Shown: piece after piece, positions 62,201 through 64,000 of the stretch
Numbering within the stretch: the first letter of the stretch is position 1
Layout of the letters: each line of letters starts with the position of its first letter
Made by a program: the position numbers and the translations under genes
Assembly (NCBI GenBank): GCA_964601325.1
Contig: CAZRNA010000002.1
Location: 15,842-79,841 of the forward strand
Reading direction: 5' to 3'
Length of the DNA: 64,000 bases
DNA from: CAVPLU01 sp964601325
Lineage (GTDB): Archaea; Thermoproteota; Bathyarchaeia; 40CM-2-53-6
Notes under the pieces: model-generated
Database searches by the model: none
The model's input: the letters and a program-made list of their open reading frames with translations, nothing else
What the model was told of the DNA's origin: nothing

Positions 62201-63180
62201 CTACTCAATCCACAGAGACCGCATGGAAATCGAACCGAGCGTAACTCTGTCGGCGAAGAAACGGATTCGCTCTTGCCTGTCCTGCAACGCAAGGGCATAG
62301 AGCAATGGCAGATAGTGCTCATTCGTCGGTACCGATAAGCGCGCTGCTTGCCCCAGATCCTGATAGTGTATGATCGNNNNNNNNNNNNNNNNNNNNNNNN
62401 NNNNNNNNNNNNNNNNNNNNNNNNNNNNNNNNNNNNNNNNNNNNNNNNNNNNNNNNNNNNNNNNNNNNNNNNNNNNTTCGTCGGTACCGATAAGCGCGCT
62501 GCTTGCCCCAGATCCTGATAGTGTATGATCGAGGCATGGTCGCCTGACAAGATCGACTGCTTGATGGCTTCATCGAATTCTATCGCCCAATCATACGCCT
62601 TGCCCTGCCAAGCCATCATGCCCAAATTGTGAACGATGTTCCCGCTACCGACGATCAAAATGCCCTTGTTCCGAAGTGGGCGCAGTTCTTTCCCAAGCGC
62701 GTAATGGAACGGCGGCGGTTGGGTTCGATCCAGACTGAGTTGGACGACAGGTATATCGGCCATAGGAAACATCCGGCATAAAACGATCCATGTGCCGTGG
62801 TCGAGCCCCCAAGCTTGATCCAAACGCACCTGCGTCTTCTGCACTGTCTCCTGAACGAGCCGAGCTAACTCGAGCGAACCTGGCGCAGGATACTTCACTT
62901 CGTAGAGCGATTCTGGGAATCCGTAGAAGTCGTAGATCGTTTTGGGTTGCTCCATCGCCGTGACGAGCGTACCGTCGCTTTCCCAGTGTGCTGAAATGCT
63001 GAGAATCGCACTTGGCCTAGGCAGGGCTTTGCCCGCTTCCACCCAAGCTCGACTGAATTCGTTGTCTTCAATCGCGTTCATCGGACTTCCATGCCCCACG
63101 AACAGGACCGGCATTTTCCTTTCTGAATCGACGAATGTAGCATTTGATCTCTGAAGCGTTTGGGTAACTAGCATTTCCAA
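62201..63180 (-). CDS. LigB-family aromatic ring-opening dioxygenase (DODA/YgiD-like), interrupted by scaffold gap
   Basis: The N-terminal part has PVLFVGHGSPMNAI, ILSISAHWE, WGLDHGTWIVL and GSGNIVHNLG, the His/His/Glu metal-site pattern of DODA/LigB enzymes. The C-terminal part lies beyond the 100-N gap. Collapsing the gap with its duplicated 55-bp flanks restores VPTNEHYLPLLYALALQD and a TAG at 62203-62201, giving 274 residues in frame. Members cleave catechol-type rings extradiol. The substrate here is unknown. Confidence 0.85.
62322..62531. repeat. Artefactual 55-bp direct repeat flanking the gap
   Basis: Both copies read from TTCGTCGGTACC to GTGTATGATCG. In the restored gene only one copy is needed. 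A length of 55 equals a common assembler k-mer size (inference). Confidence 0.9.
62377..62476. other. 100-N scaffold gap with identical 55-bp flanks
   Basis: Exactly 100 N. The 55 bases before it (62322-62376) are the same as the 55 bases after it (62477-62531), so the two contigs overlap and the gap is an assembly artefact inside a gene. Confidence 0.95.
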
Positions 63181-63310
63181 TGTTCCTCCGTTGTTTTCCC
63201 GATGGCTATTCTGTTCTACCTGGATAATAGCACGTGCTGCTTAACGAAGAGGCCGCTTCTCGTCTTGCACCATTTCAGAAGAGATTAAGGGTCACTGATA
63301 CAGTGTGTAC

Positions 63311-64000
63311 ATGTCTGCCGTGACTGGTTTCATGATGATAGTCCTGCGGATCTTTCCGAAGGATGACCTGAAGGACACGTGGGATAGAGTCCTCCGTAAC
63401 GTGGAGAACATATCCAGTAAACATTGCACGCCGCTCTATGCCTCAATACGAGAAGAAGAGGACTTGATGAGCATCATATATGATGTCAAGGACATCGATG
63501 CTTTCGCTGACGTTCTGCTGAAACAGATTCCATCCGCGACAAACTCAGAGAAAACTAGGACCATCACCCTTCTGAAACCGGTCTTTTTCCCAGCGCCAAA
63601 GGATAGGCCCAAGCAGCTTGAGAGGTACCAAGTTGCGATACGCGTGGCCTCGGAGAAGCTTGGACACGTGTTTGACATAACCGCGCACTTGGATTATGCT
63701 GAGGATCTGTTCCCAACCTATGCGGCCTATTCGTTCGGTGAAGATGACATTCTCTTGTCGATGCTTTCAGCGAGCAGAGAGAAGATTAGAACATTCGTTC
63801 GGGAAAAGATCGAATCGCAGAAAGGGGTGCTGGGCGTCGAAGTCGCTCGTATAAGCATCTCGAAGAGACTGGCTCCAGCAGAGATGTGGAAGGATTACAG
63901 AGAAAGCAGGTATCTCTCCAAACCTCCCGAGGGGTATGAGGAGTACGATTTCACGGAGACGCGAACCGGATTGTATGCTCGATACATCCGCGAGCGGCTT
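63311..64000 (+). CDS. Tandem Lrp/AsnC-like ligand-binding protein (5' part, runs off the window)
   Basis: 230 codons read from ATG 63311 with no stop. FMMIVLRIFPKDDL, DTWDRVLRNVENI and YASIREEEDLMSIIYDV suggest one alpha-beta barrel unit. VFDITAHLDYAEDLFPTYAAYSFG, DILLSMLSAS and GVLGVEVARIS suggest a second. There is no DNA-binding part in what is visible. It may be an amino-acid-sensing regulator. The C-terminus is outside the window. Confidence 0.6.
   Translation, partial: MSAVTGFMMIVLRIFPKDDLKDTWDRVLRNVENISSKHCTPLYASIREEEDLMSIIYDVKDIDAFADVLLKQIPSATNSEKTRTITLLKPVFFPAPKDRPKQLERYQVAIRVASEKLGHVFDITAHLDYAEDLFPTYAAYSFGEDDILLSMLSASREKIRTFVREKIESQKGVLGVEVARISISKRLAPAEMWKDYRESRYLSKPPEGYEEYDFTETRTGLYARYIRERL

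Overview
The window looks like a contig from an uncultured archaeon, probably a mesophilic member of the Thermoproteota (Bathyarchaeia- or Nitrososphaeria-like). This is inferred from gene content, not from a marker gene. The supporting families are a two-subunit ADP-forming acyl-CoA synthetase, a NitrOD5-type output-domain protein, TrmB, a DtxR with a FeoA-like tail, DUF134, stand-alone RAM domains, a P-loop-less EF-1A-like protein and an F420-type oxidoreductase. AT-rich TATA-like boxes about 25 bp before some starts and frequent TTG starts fit as well. No rRNA or intact tRNA gene was seen. The assembly is a draft: a 100-N scaffold gap lies at 62377-62476, and at least six places need a one-base indel to restore a protein.

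Layout. 1-12.5 kb: the end of an acyl-CoA synthetase operon, then a sugar-phosphate and glycan block (GH130 phosphorylase, CBS protein, phosphofructokinase, PMM-like HAD phosphatase, CBS-GT4 fusion), a soluble protein made of three CDF-tail domains, a ClC-CBS transporter and a GalE-like epimerase. 12.5-18.6 kb: a signalling operon with a NitrOD5-type protein, a 1718-residue kinase (nine PAS, two GAF) and a receiver. 19-32 kb: a frameshifted P-type ATPase, an inositol-phosphatase-family enzyme coupled to an ACT regulator, TrpB2, a RAM protein, an HNH protein, a lysine-dehydrogenase-like enzyme, an ABC-2 exporter, an EF-1A-like protein and QueT. 32-44 kb: a toxin-antitoxin pair, a sulfite-oxidase-like molybdoenzyme with a membrane partner, nitroreductase, TrmB, DNA polymerase IV, HIT, an ECF S-component, a methyltransferase, a solitary TnpB, SHMT, and a tandem repeat resembling a tRNA 3' end. 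44-52 kb: HMA protein and P3A H+-ATPase, MoCo-sulfurase-like protein, thioesterase, SelA-like enzyme with an LLM oxidoreductase, and a cupin. 52-64 kb: DtxR-FeoB iron uptake, a metallo-beta-lactamase protein, TrmO, and a metal-related cluster (CDF-NifX fusion, second CDF, two stand-alone NifX-like proteins, DUF134), followed by a DODA-type dioxygenase across the gap and a tandem-RAM protein running off the end.

The best candidate for an undescribed system is the 56.8-61.3 kb cluster. Two cation diffusion facilitators, one fused to a NifX/NifB-type cofactor-binding domain, sit beside two free NifX-like proteins and a DUF134 DNA-binding protein. A perfect GAATA-N2-TATTC palindrome lies in the 55-bp divergent promoter, and a longer copy lies upstream of an uncharacterised gene at the cluster edge. 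A second theme is nucleotide-sensing CBS domains around the glycan genes, including a direct CBS-glycosyltransferase fusion.
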